A stretch of DNA of 7,092 nucleotides from an uncultured Acidimicrobiaceae bacterium (GTDB taxonomy: Bacteria; Actinomycetota; Acidimicrobiia; Acidimicrobiales; MedAcidi-G1), in contig CAJXIS010000109.1 in assembly GCA_913054115.1 (NCBI GenBank), positions 1 to 7,092 of the forward strand, given 5' to 3'. Below, piece after piece: positions 1 through 5,499 of the stretch (its first letter is position 1; each line of letters begins with the position of its first letter). Position numbers and translations under genes: made by a program. The notes beneath the pieces are model-generated. The model was given only the letters and a program-made list of their open reading frames with translations, did not search any database and had not been told where the DNA came from.

Positions 1-121
1 GCCGGCGACGGCGGTACACGTGGGCCGGGGTCACCCTGGCGGCGGCGAACCGGAAGGCATCGAGGGCACGGAGGTCGAGCGCAGGGATGCCCGTGGTATG
101 GGGTACGAAGGTCGTTGTCAT
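1..121 (-). CDS. N-terminal fragment of a gene divergent from lexA, function not recognised
   Basis: An open frame runs on the minus strand from an ATG at 121-119 off the left edge of the window (40 codons plus one base). It begins MTTTFVPHTTGIPALDLRA and ends in a basic stretch, HVYRRRR, of the kind that often precedes a membrane segment. A GGCAGG ribosome-binding site (136-131) lies 9 nt before this ATG; an in-frame ATG at 130-128 is the alternative but would abut that site. Too little protein is visible to name a family. In Mycobacterium the gene divergent from lexA is Rv2719c (ChiZ), a LysM cell-wall protein, and in Bacillus it is the SOS division inhibitor yneA. By position, and because LexA operators precede it, an SOS-induced cell-division or cell-wall protein is a reasonable guess, nothing more. 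Confidence 0.6.
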   Translation of the reverse strand, partial: MTTTFVPHTTGIPALDLRALDAFRFAAARVTPAHVYRRRR

Positions 122-172
122 GGCGTTCATCCTGCCTGTGGGGTGTGACAGCGCTTGTCGGTGTGAGGGTCC

Positions 173-201
173 TTGACATGGAACGTCTGTTCGGGGAACA
201 T
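173..201 (+). promoter_or_regulatory. Predicted lexA promoter
   Basis: TTGACA at 173-178 is followed, after 17 bp, by GAACAT at 196-201, a weak -10 that keeps the A at position 2 and the final A and T. The spacer contains the operator-like GGAACGTCTGTTCG (180-193). The layout, TTGACAT followed by a GAAC half-site, mirrors the opposing promoter at 261-234. A start near 208 would give a leader of about 117 nt. An alternative -10 is TACACT at 231-236, but it lacks a good -35 at the right distance. Confidence 0.4.
180..193. promoter_or_regulatory. Probable LexA operator, one mismatch
   Basis: GGAACGTCTGTTCG differs from CGAAC-N4-GTTCG only at the first base. It lies in the spacer of the predicted rightward lexA promoter and keeps the GAAC/GTTC core that LexA reads. 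Confidence 0.7.
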
Positions 202-208
202 GTGTGCG
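195..208. promoter_or_regulatory. Possible degenerate LexA operator
   Basis: GGAACATGTGTGCG has two mismatches to CGAAC-N4-GTTCG. One half-site (GAAC) is intact and the other is degraded to GTGC. It overlaps the predicted lexA -10 element and is exactly 15 bp out of register with the boxes on either side, which is the main reason to list it. It may be occupied only cooperatively, or not at all. Confidence 0.4.
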
Positions 209-209
209 A

Positions 210-223
210 CGAACATCCGTTCG
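210..223. promoter_or_regulatory. LexA operator (SOS box), perfect
   Basis: CGAACATCCGTTCG matches CGAAC-N4-GTTCG exactly. It lies between the two predicted promoters, just downstream of the likely start site of each, so LexA bound here could repress both directions. Its start is 31 bp from that of the core operator at 241-254. Confidence 0.9.
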
Positions 224-233
224 ATGCCCCTAC

Positions 234-261
234 ACTGTATCGAACACCTGTTCGATGTCAA
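234..261 (-). promoter_or_regulatory. Predicted sigma70-type promoter for the divergent leftward gene
   Basis: On the minus strand a perfect TTGACA (261-256) is followed, after a 16-bp spacer, by TACAGT (239-234), which matches the TANNNT form of the -10 element. The spacer (240-255) is exactly the palindromic LexA operator TCGAACACCTGTTCGA. Transcription would start near 227 and leave a leader of about 105 nt before the ATG at 121. Bound LexA would block polymerase directly. Confidence 0.6.
240..255. promoter_or_regulatory. LexA operator (SOS box), perfect
   Basis: TCGAACACCTGTTCGA is a 16-bp dyad with perfect 6-bp arms. It matches the Gram-positive SOS box consensus CGAAC-N4-GTTCG at every fixed position. 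It fills the -35/-10 spacer of the leftward promoter, as expected for SOS repression of the divergent gene and for lexA autoregulation. Confidence 0.92.
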
Positions 262-271
262 CCCCCGAGAC

Positions 272-299
272 CGGGTTCCCGGAAGATTCCGGCTTCCCG
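272..299 (+). other. Imperfect dyad in the lexA leader
   Basis: CCGGAA-GA-TTCCGG (279-292) is a 14-bp inverted repeat. It is flanked by CGGG (272-275) and CCCG (296-299), which pair across 3-nt internal mismatches. It lies between the operators and the lexA ribosome-binding region. It does not resemble the SOS box. It could form a small leader hairpin, or it could be chance in GC-rich DNA. Confidence 0.3.
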
Positions 300-324
300 A
301 CCACCCAAGGAAGAGAGCCCCACC

Positions 325-957
325 ATGACCGGGACGACGCTCACCCCCCGCCAGCAGCAGATCCTCGAGCTCATCGACCGCCACACCCGCGAGCGGGGCT
401 ATCCGCCGTCGGTGCGCGAGATCGGCGAGGAGGTCGGCCTCACCTCCCCCTCCACGGTCCACTCACACCTCGGCACGCTCCAGGACAAGGGCTACCTCAA
501 GCGCGATCCCAGCAAGCCTCGTGCCATCGAGGTCTGCTTCGACCCGACCTCCGGCGCACCCGTCAATCGGGGCACGGTGCGCCATGTCCCGCTGGTCGGC
601 GATGTCGCCGCAGGCACCGACGTGCTCGCCCATGAAAACATCGAGGAGTCGGTCCCCCTCCCCGCCGACTTCACCGGCGACGGCGAACTGTTCATGCTCC
701 GGGTCCGCGGCGACTCCATGATCGGCGAAGGGATCTTCGACGGCGACTTCGTCGTGGTGCGGTCCCAACCCACGGCCGACGACGGCGACCTCGTCGTGGC
801 CGGCATCCCCGACGAGAAGGCCACCATCAAGCACTTCCGCCGCGACGGCAGCCACATCGTGCTGGTGCCCTCCAACCCCGACCACCAGGACCTGCGCTAT
901 CCGGCCGACGAGGTCACGATCTTCGGCCGCGTGGTCACCGTCCTGCGCCGGCTCTGA
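325..957 (+). CDS. lexA: LexA, SOS transcriptional repressor and self-cleaving serine peptidase
   Basis: LexA represses DNA-damage genes and, when stimulated by RecA-ssDNA filaments, cleaves itself. The 210-residue protein has the usual length. The N-terminal winged HTH covers about residues 6-70, with TPRQQQILELI at 7-17, SVREIGEEVGLTSPSTVHSH as the helix-turn-helix at 29-48, and the KGYLKRDPSKPRAIEV wing. The C-terminal peptidase domain has the scissile Ala96-Gly97 (VAAGTD), the nucleophile Ser131 in GDSM, and the general base Lys169 in ATIKHF, 38 residues later as in the family. The start is the ATG at 325: MTGTTLTPRQQQ resembles family N-termini, and an AAGGAAGAGAG purine tract (307-317) precedes it. 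The frame is open back to 115, but that stretch runs through the operators and is not coding. Four LexA-box-like sites upstream indicate autoregulation. It converges on dapE. Confidence 0.97.
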   Translation: MTGTTLTPRQQQILELIDRHTRERGYPPSVREIGEEVGLTSPSTVHSHLGTLQDKGYLKRDPSKPRAIEVCFDPTSGAPVNRGTVRHVPLVGDVAAGTDVLAHENIEESVPLPADFTGDGELFMLRVRGDSMIGEGIFDGDFVVVRSQPTADDGDLVVAGIPDEKATIKHFRRDGSHIVLVPSNPDHQDLRYPADEVTIFGRVVTVLRRL

Positions 958-993
958 GCGCCGGTTCCCCTCCCCTCCGGGGATCGGCGCTCA
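955..993. terminator. Shared hairpin between the converging lexA and dapE genes
   Basis: TGAGCGCCG (955-963) and CGGCGCTCA (985-993) are perfect inverted repeats. In the lexA transcript the stem extends to 15 pairs (955-969 with 979-993, including two G·U pairs) around a 9-nt C-rich loop. In the opposite transcript those two G·U positions become A·C mismatches, so the hairpin is weaker. There is no U-tract on either side, so it is not a textbook intrinsic terminator, though U-less hairpins are thought to terminate in some actinobacteria. Both stop codons, lexA TGA (955-957) and dapE TGA (993-991), form the base of the stem. Confidence 0.65.
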
Positions 994-2064
994 GACGCCT
1001 CTTTCGAGCAGCTTCCGCAGCGCCGCATACGACGCCTCGAGCGTCGACCGGTGGAGGTGCTCGTCGGCCATGTGGGCGACGGTCGGGTCGCCCGGACCGA
1101 AGTTCACCGCCGGCACCCCGTGTTCTCCGAAGAACGCCACATCGGTCCACCCCAGCTTGGCCCGCACCTCGAGCCCCGACTGCTCCACCAGCCCCGACAG
1201 CAACGGATGCCCGAGTCCGGGGGCGGCCGCCGGGCCGTGGTCCACGACCTCGACCGTGTCGCCGTCATCGAGGAAAGGTGCCAGCACATCCCGCACGTGT
1301 GCCTCCGCCTCGACGCCGCTGCGGTCGGGTGCGTAGCGGTGGTTGACCTGCAGCAGCACCTCGTCGGGGACCACGTTGCCCGACACGCCGCCCTCGATGT
1401 GCACTGCCTGGAGCGCCTCGCGGTATTGGCAACCATCGACCTCTGGCTCCCGGTGCTCGTAGGCACCGAGCGCCACCAGGAGCCCCCCGGCCCGGTGGAT
1501 GGCGTTGCGACCCATCCACGGCCGCGCCGTGTGTGACCGGACGCCCCGTAGGCGGACCTCGAACCGCATCGTGCCCTGACAACCCGCTTCGATGGCACCG
1601 GCCGTCGGCTCGCCGAGGATCGCCACATCGCCGGCCAGCAGGTCGGGAGCCTCGGCGAACAGCTCCGACAGGCCGCTGTGCTCACGGGCGACCTCCTCGC
1701 GGGCGTAGAACACCCACGTCACGTCCACCGCCGGCTCCGGGACGCTGCGTGCCAGTTCGAGCATGACGGCCAGGCCGCCCTTCATGTCGGCCGAGCCCAA
1801 CCCCCACAGGGTGTCACCGTCGAGCCGGGCGAGCGGCCGGCCCGCTCCGGCGGCCCCCGGAACGGTGTCGGTGTGTCCGGCCAGGATCAGCCGGTGGGGC
1901 CGCCCGAGGTTGGTCCTGGCGACGAGGTTGTCGCCGATCCGGTCGACGGTCAGGCCCGGCACGGCGCGCAACTCGGCCTCGAGGTGCGCCACGAGGGCGG
2001 CCTCGTCGAAGCTGACCGACGGGATGTCGACCAGGGTGGCGGTCAGGGCCAGGAGGTCGGTCAT
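991..2064 (-). CDS. dapE: DapE, N-succinyl-LL-diaminopimelate desuccinylase
   Basis: This cytosolic zinc enzyme of the M20 peptidase family hydrolyses N-succinyl-LL-diaminopimelate to LL-diaminopimelate and succinate, the third of the four late DAP steps encoded here. The 357-residue protein shows the ordered metal and catalytic motifs: GHTDTVPG with His64 and Asp66, SADMKGG with bridging Asp93, YAREEV with general base Glu123 and ligand Glu124, ILGEPTAG with Glu152, and the C-terminal ligand His331 in VAHMADEH. His178 (RSHTARPW) fits the lid-domain histidine. Motifs such as IEAGCQGT, GNVVPDE and RYAPDRS match the actinobacterial Gram-positive DapE subgroup rather than the E. coli one. The start is the ATG at 2064-2062, 23 bp after the dapD stop. 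No clear ribosome-binding site is visible, so translation may depend on dapD. It is the last gene of the operon. Confidence 0.95.
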   Translation of the reverse strand: MTDLLALTATLVDIPSVSFDEAALVAHLEAELRAVPGLTVDRIGDNLVARTNLGRPHRLILAGHTDTVPGAAGAGRPLARLDGDTLWGLGSADMKGGLAVMLELARSVPEPAVDVTWVFYAREEVAREHSGLSELFAEAPDLLAGDVAILGEPTAGAIEAGCQGTMRFEVRLRGVRSHTARPWMGRNAIHRAGGLLVALGAYEHREPEVDGCQYREALQAVHIEGGVSGNVVPDEVLLQVNHRYAPDRSGVEAEAHVRDVLAPFLDDGDTVEVVDHGPAAAPGLGHPLLSGLVEQSGLEVRAKLGWTDVAFFGEHGVPAVNFGPGDPTVAHMADEHLHRSTLEASYAALRKLLERGV

Positions 2065-2072
2065 GGTGAGCG

Positions 2073-2090
2073 TGGGTGCCCGGGCACTCA
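2073..2090. repeat. Palindrome between dapD and dapE
   Basis: GTGCCCGGGCAC (2076-2087) is a perfect 12-bp palindrome, extended to an 18-bp dyad with one mismatched pair. On the coding strand it begins with the dapD TGA stop and ends 8 nt before the dapE ATG. As RNA it could form only a short stem (GUGC/GCAC) with a 4-nt loop. It may be a coupling or processing element, or chance. Confidence 0.35.
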
Positions 2091-2909
2091 GGTGGAGACG
2101 CCGTGGGTGCGCAGGATGTCGTTGAGCGCCGACTTGTCGTGGCGCTCACCCTCCTCGAGGCGTCGCAGCACCAGCACGCACGACAGCCCGAACTCGCCAC
2201 CGGGGAACGACCTCGGACGGGTGGCCTGCACGGCAACGCACCACGGTGGAATCTCGCCACGACCCAGTTCGTCGCCGGTCTGGGCGTCGATGACCGGGAT
2301 CGAACCGGTGAGGACGGCACCCGCACCCAACACCACGCCGTCGCCGACACGGGCACCCTCGGCCACGATGCAGCGGCTGCCGATCAGGCACTCGTCGCCC
2401 ACGATCACGGGGGTGGCGTTGGGTGGTTCGAGCACGCCACCGATGCCGACGCCGCCCGAGAGGTGCACGTTGCGGCCGATCTGGGCGCACGAGCCCACCG
2501 TCGCCCAGGTGTCGACCATGGTGCCGGCGCCCACGTAGGCGCCGATGTTGACGAAGCTCGGCATCAGCACGACACCGGAACCCTGGAAGCTGCCCCAGCG
2601 GGCCATGGCGCCGGGCAGCACCCGCACACCGCGGGCGGCGAAGTCGCGCTTGAGCGGGATCTTGTCGACGAACTCGAACGGTCCGACCTCGCTAGTCACC
2701 ATCTTCGCCTGCTTGAACAGCAGCAGGATGGCCAACTTGAGCCACTCGTTGACGACCACGCCGTCGGGTCCGGGTTCGGCCACGCGGGCTTCGCCCCGGT
2801 CGAGCAGTTCGATCGCCTCGTGGATAGCGGCGTTGGCGTCGGCGTCGTCGGGGTCCAGGGACTCCCGGTTCGCCCAGAGCTCTTCGATGCGGGTCTGCAG
2901 GTCGGACAT
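2088..2909 (-). CDS. dapD: DapD, tetrahydrodipicolinate N-succinyltransferase (E. coli-type)
   Basis: DapD transfers succinyl from succinyl-CoA to tetrahydrodipicolinate, the first committed step of the succinylase DAP route. The protein is 273 residues, against 274 in E. coli. An N-terminal helical domain (about 1-95) is followed by a left-handed beta-helix of hexapeptide repeats (about 100-225). The strongly conserved blocks are LMPSFVNIGAYVGAGT (115-130), MVDTWATVGSCAQIG (131-145) and NVHLSGGVGIGGVLEP (147-162). Asp133 and Glu184 fit the two acidic catalytic residues described for mycobacterial DapD. The blocks follow the E. coli family, not the divergent longer mycobacterial DapD. The start is the ATG at 2909-2907, giving MSDLQTRIEELW, which aligns with the E. 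coli N-terminus; an upstream ATG at 2942 would add 11 unconserved residues. No strong ribosome-binding site is seen. Confidence 0.95.
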   Translation of the reverse strand: MSDLQTRIEELWANRESLDPDDADANAAIHEAIELLDRGEARVAEPGPDGVVVNEWLKLAILLLFKQAKMVTSEVGPFEFVDKIPLKRDFAARGVRVLPGAMARWGSFQGSGVVLMPSFVNIGAYVGAGTMVDTWATVGSCAQIGRNVHLSGGVGIGGVLEPPNATPVIVGDECLIGSRCIVAEGARVGDGVVLGAGAVLTGSIPVIDAQTGDELGRGEIPPWCVAVQATRPRSFPGGEFGLSCVLVLRRLEEGERHDKSALNDILRTHGVST

Positions 2910-2953
2910 GCCCGACAGGCTACCGACCGGCTCTCCGGCCATCGGGCTGCATT

Positions 2954-2970
2954 GCCGGAGCGCGTCCGGC
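2954..2970 (-). other. Short hairpin after the dapC stop codon
   Basis: GCCGGA-N5-TCCGGC is a perfect 6-bp stem with a 5-nt loop, one base beyond the dapC TGA (2974-2972), in the 62-bp dapC–dapD gap. No U-tract follows. It could be a partial attenuator or an mRNA-processing or stability element. The rest of the gap shows no recognisable promoter. Confidence 0.35.
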
Positions 2971-2971
2971 G

Positions 2972-4108
2972 TCAGAGCCGGGCGGCGCGCTCGGCGACGA
3001 TCTCGAGCCGGTCGTCGGTCGCCACGGCGGCGATGCGGACATGGCCGGCGCCGTCCGGGCCGTAGAACTCGCCAGGACTCACGACGATCCCCAGCGACTC
3101 GGCCAGGCGTGCGATGAGGCCCCAGGCGTCGCCGCCCGGTGCCGCCACCCAGAGGTAGAAGCCGCCCTGCGGCATGGTCGCCTCGATGCCCAGGCCGTGC
3201 AGGATCTCCACGAGCAGCTCCAGGCGCCCGTGGTAGCGGGCCGCCTGGGCCTCGACGTGGACCTGGTCGGCGAGTGCCGCCGCCCCGGCGGCCTGCGCCG
3301 GGCCGGGGATCATGAAGCCCTGGTGCTTGCGGATCTCACGCAGGTAGTGGACGAGCTCGGCGTCGCCCGCGTAGTACCCCACACGCAACCCGGCCAGGTT
3401 CGAACGCTTGGACAGCGAGTGCACCGCGAGGACCCCCTCGGAGCCGTGCTGGAGCATCGAACGGGACGGGCCTTCCCACGTGAACTCGACGTAGCACTCG
3501 TCGCTCAGGACCGGCACGCCACGTTCCCTCCCCCACGCCGCCGCTGCACCGAGGTCGTCGAGGGCACCCGCCGGATTGCCCGGGGTGTTGACCCAGAGGC
3601 AGAGGGCCCGCCCGGCATCGGCCTCGTCGATCGCCGACAGGTCAAGTCGCCACTCGGCGTCGACGGGCACCGGAACGGCCCGGCAGCCGGCCAGCTCGGC
3701 GCCCATGGCATACGACGGATAGGCGATGGCCGGATAGAGCACCGTGTCGCGGGACGGGTCACGGAGCCGCAGCACCTGGGGCAGGCCGGCCACCAGCTCC
3801 TTGGACCCGATGCATGCGCCCACCTGTGCCGGCTCGAGGGCCACGCCGAGTCGCCGGTCGAACCAGCCACAGACGGCGGCCAGCAGGTCGGCGCTCCCGA
3901 CCGACGGCGGGTAGGGGCGGGCCGGGTCCGTGGCTGCTCCCAGCGCCTCGGCGACGACGTCAGGTACCGGGTCGCACGGCGTGCCGATGGACAGGTCGAC
4001 GGCACCGCCGGGGAGGGCGGCAGCGACGGCACGGAACCCGTCGAGCAGGTCGTAGGGAAACGGCGGCGGCACGAATCCGCCGGCGCCCCTCGGAATCGTC
4101 GAACTCAT
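2972..4108 (-). CDS. dapC: DapC, N-succinyldiaminopimelate aminotransferase
   Basis: This PLP-dependent class I/II aminotransferase makes N-succinyl-LL-diaminopimelate from the keto intermediate, with glutamate as amino donor; it is the step between DapD and DapE. The 378-residue protein carries the fold-type I signature: VDLSIGTPCDPVPD near the N-terminus (37-50), CIGSKELVAGLP (99-110), NTPGNPAG (174-181), SDECYVEF (202-209; Asp203 would bind the PLP pyridine nitrogen and Tyr206 the ring), SLSKRSNLAGLRVGY (231-245) with Schiff-base Lys234, and HVRIA with carboxylate-binding Arg358. These motifs fit the actinobacterial DapC group (Rv0858c type). Substrate choice rests on this resemblance and on the dapD and dapE neighbours. 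The start is the ATG at 4108-4106, overlapping the hflX stop as ATGA, which implies translational coupling. The frame stays open upstream to 4192, but that stretch is inside hflX. Confidence 0.93.
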   Translation of the reverse strand: MSSTIPRGAGGFVPPPFPYDLLDGFRAVAAALPGGAVDLSIGTPCDPVPDVVAEALGAATDPARPYPPSVGSADLLAAVCGWFDRRLGVALEPAQVGACIGSKELVAGLPQVLRLRDPSRDTVLYPAIAYPSYAMGAELAGCRAVPVPVDAEWRLDLSAIDEADAGRALCLWVNTPGNPAGALDDLGAAAAWGRERGVPVLSDECYVEFTWEGPSRSMLQHGSEGVLAVHSLSKRSNLAGLRVGYYAGDAELVHYLREIRKHQGFMIPGPAQAAGAAALADQVHVEAQAARYHGRLELLVEILHGLGIEATMPQGGFYLWVAAPGGDAWGLIARLAESLGIVVSPGEFYGPDGAGHVRIAAVATDDRLEIVAERAARL

Positions 4109-5499
4109 CGAACGGTCTCCCCACTGTCTCCTGCGACGAACTCGGCGAGCCGTCCCACCGAACCCTCGTCCAGACGCACCCGCAGGCGCCAACCGTCCTC
4201 GTCCGACGACTCGTCGAGCACCTCTCCCTCGCGGTGGGCCATGGCCAGCGCATCGCCCCGGTCGAACGGCACCACCAGCGACACGACACTCGTGGAGGCC
4301 CGCAGACGCCGTCCGATGGCGGACAGGAGCTCGTCGATCCCCTCGCCGGTCACCGCCGAGACCGCCACGGCATCGTCCTCGCGGGCCGCCAGGCGGGCGG
4401 CGGTCACGGGATTGGTGTCGGCCTTGTTGAAGACATAGAGCTCGGGTACGCCGTCGGCGTCGATCTCCCGGAGGACCGTCCGCACTGCGTCGATGTCGCC
4501 GAACGGGTCGACGGCGGACGAATCCACGACGTGGACCAACAGGTCAGCGTCGATGACGACGTCCAAAGTGGTCCGGAAAGCCTCGACCAGCTGGTGGGGC
4601 AGCTTGCGGACGAACCCGACCGTGTCGGTCAGGTAGACGGCCTCGCCCCCTGGCAGGTCCAGGCGGCGCGTGGTGGCGTCGAGCGTGGCGAAGAGCCGGT
4701 CCTCGACCAGCACGCCGGCGTCGGTCATGCGGTTCAGGAGCGTCGACTTTCCGGCGTTCGTGTAGCCGACGATGGCGACCGACCGGTTGCTGGTGCGCCG
4801 ACGCCTCTTCGACTGGGTGGCACGGTTCTGCCGGATGCGCACGAGGTCCTGTTCGAGCTTGCGGATCCGGCGCATGAGGCGGCGCCGGTCGACCTCGAGC
4901 TGGGTCTCGCCGGGGCCACGGGTGCCGATGCCGCCTGCCTGCTGGCTGAACGTGCGGCCCGAGCGCCGCAGGCGGGGCAGGCGGTAGCGCAGTTGCGCCA
5001 ACTCGACCTGGGTGCGGCCTGCCAGGCTGCTGGCGTTCTGGGCGAAGATGTCGAGGATCACGGCGGTGCGGTCGAGCGCCGACCGCTTCAGGATCGCCTC
5101 CAGGTTGCCCTGCTGGGCCGGCGTGAGCTCGTTGTCGAACACGACGGTGTCGGCGTCGTGGTGCTCGGAGATATCGCGGATCTCGGCGGCCTTGCCGCTT
5201 CCGACATAGGTGGCGATGTCGGGGGCGTCCCGCCGTTGGAGCACCCGGGCCACGGGGTCGGCGCCGGCCGTGTCGACCAGGCGGGCCAGTTCGTCCATGG
5301 ATGCGTCGACCTGCTCGGGGTCGTCGCGGCCAAGCACCACGCCGGCCAGCACGATGCGCTCCCGGAAGGCCCGGTCGATGAGGCCCCGGCTCTCGCCACC
5401 GAACTCGCCGAATGCCCCACGGTGCGACTCCTCGTCGGGAGCCGCCTCGTCGGCCTCGAGCGGTTCCTCGATCAGGTCGTCATCGCGGTCGTCACCCAT
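4105..5499 (-). CDS. hflX: HflX, ribosome-associated GTPase
   Basis: HflX binds the 50S/70S ribosome and, in species where it was studied, splits stalled or hibernating ribosomes during heat or antibiotic stress. The 464-residue protein has an acidic, poorly conserved N-terminus (1-45), then the HflX domain with YVGSGKAAEI (98-107), FDNELTPAQQGNLE (121-134), the family signature GGIGTRGPGETQLEVDRR (189-206) and a basic coiled-coil stretch (about 205-237). The G domain has GYTNAGKS (245-252, P-loop Lys251), switch I around ATLDATTR (271-278), DTVGF (292-296), NKAD (358-361) and SAVTGEG (381-387). A short C-terminal domain follows. The start is the ATG at 5499-5497, overlapping the end of dapF by 8 bp; the open frame upstream to 5742 has no HflX similarity. 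Its place between dapF and dapC puts a translation-stress factor inside a cell-wall operon. Confidence 0.95.
   Translation of the reverse strand: MGDDRDDDLIEEPLEADEAAPDEESHRGAFGEFGGESRGLIDRAFRERIVLAGVVLGRDDPEQVDASMDELARLVDTAGADPVARVLQRRDAPDIATYVGSGKAAEIRDISEHHDADTVVFDNELTPAQQGNLEAILKRSALDRTAVILDIFAQNASSLAGRTQVELAQLRYRLPRLRRSGRTFSQQAGGIGTRGPGETQLEVDRRRLMRRIRKLEQDLVRIRQNRATQSKRRRRTSNRSVAIVGYTNAGKSTLLNRMTDAGVLVEDRLFATLDATTRRLDLPGGEAVYLTDTVGFVRKLPHQLVEAFRTTLDVVIDADLLVHVVDSSAVDPFGDIDAVRTVLREIDADGVPELYVFNKADTNPVTAARLAAREDDAVAVSAVTGEGIDELLSAIGRRLRASTSVVSLVVPFDRGDALAMAHREGEVLDESSDEDGWRLRVRLDEGSVGRLAEFVAGDSGETVR

Noticed and set aside
231..236. TACACT as the main lexA -10 element
   Set aside because: It is a good -10 by itself, but nothing like TTGACA lies 16-19 bp upstream; the same bases serve better as the -10 (TACAGT) of the leftward promoter. 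Kept only as an alternative.
115..324. In-frame extension of lexA upstream to an ATG at 115
   Set aside because: It runs through both promoters and all LexA boxes, has no LexA similarity, and would give an overlong protein; the ATG at 325 matches the family N-terminus.
463..885. Minus-strand open frame inside lexA
   Set aside because: It is an antisense shadow of lexA; no motif, and composition is explained by the lexA codons.
2910..2942. Alternative dapD start at the ATG at 2942
   Set aside because: It adds 11 residues not found in E. coli-type DapD; the ATG at 2909 aligns with the known N-terminus and gives nearly the same length.
2076..3065. Plus-strand open frame opposite dapD
   Set aside because: It is an antisense shadow of a gene with clear catalytic motifs; no family features and no start signals.
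4109..4192. Upstream extension of dapC by 28 codons
   Set aside because: It lies inside the hflX coding region and is arginine-rich noise; the ATGA overlap start at 4108 is a classic coupled start.
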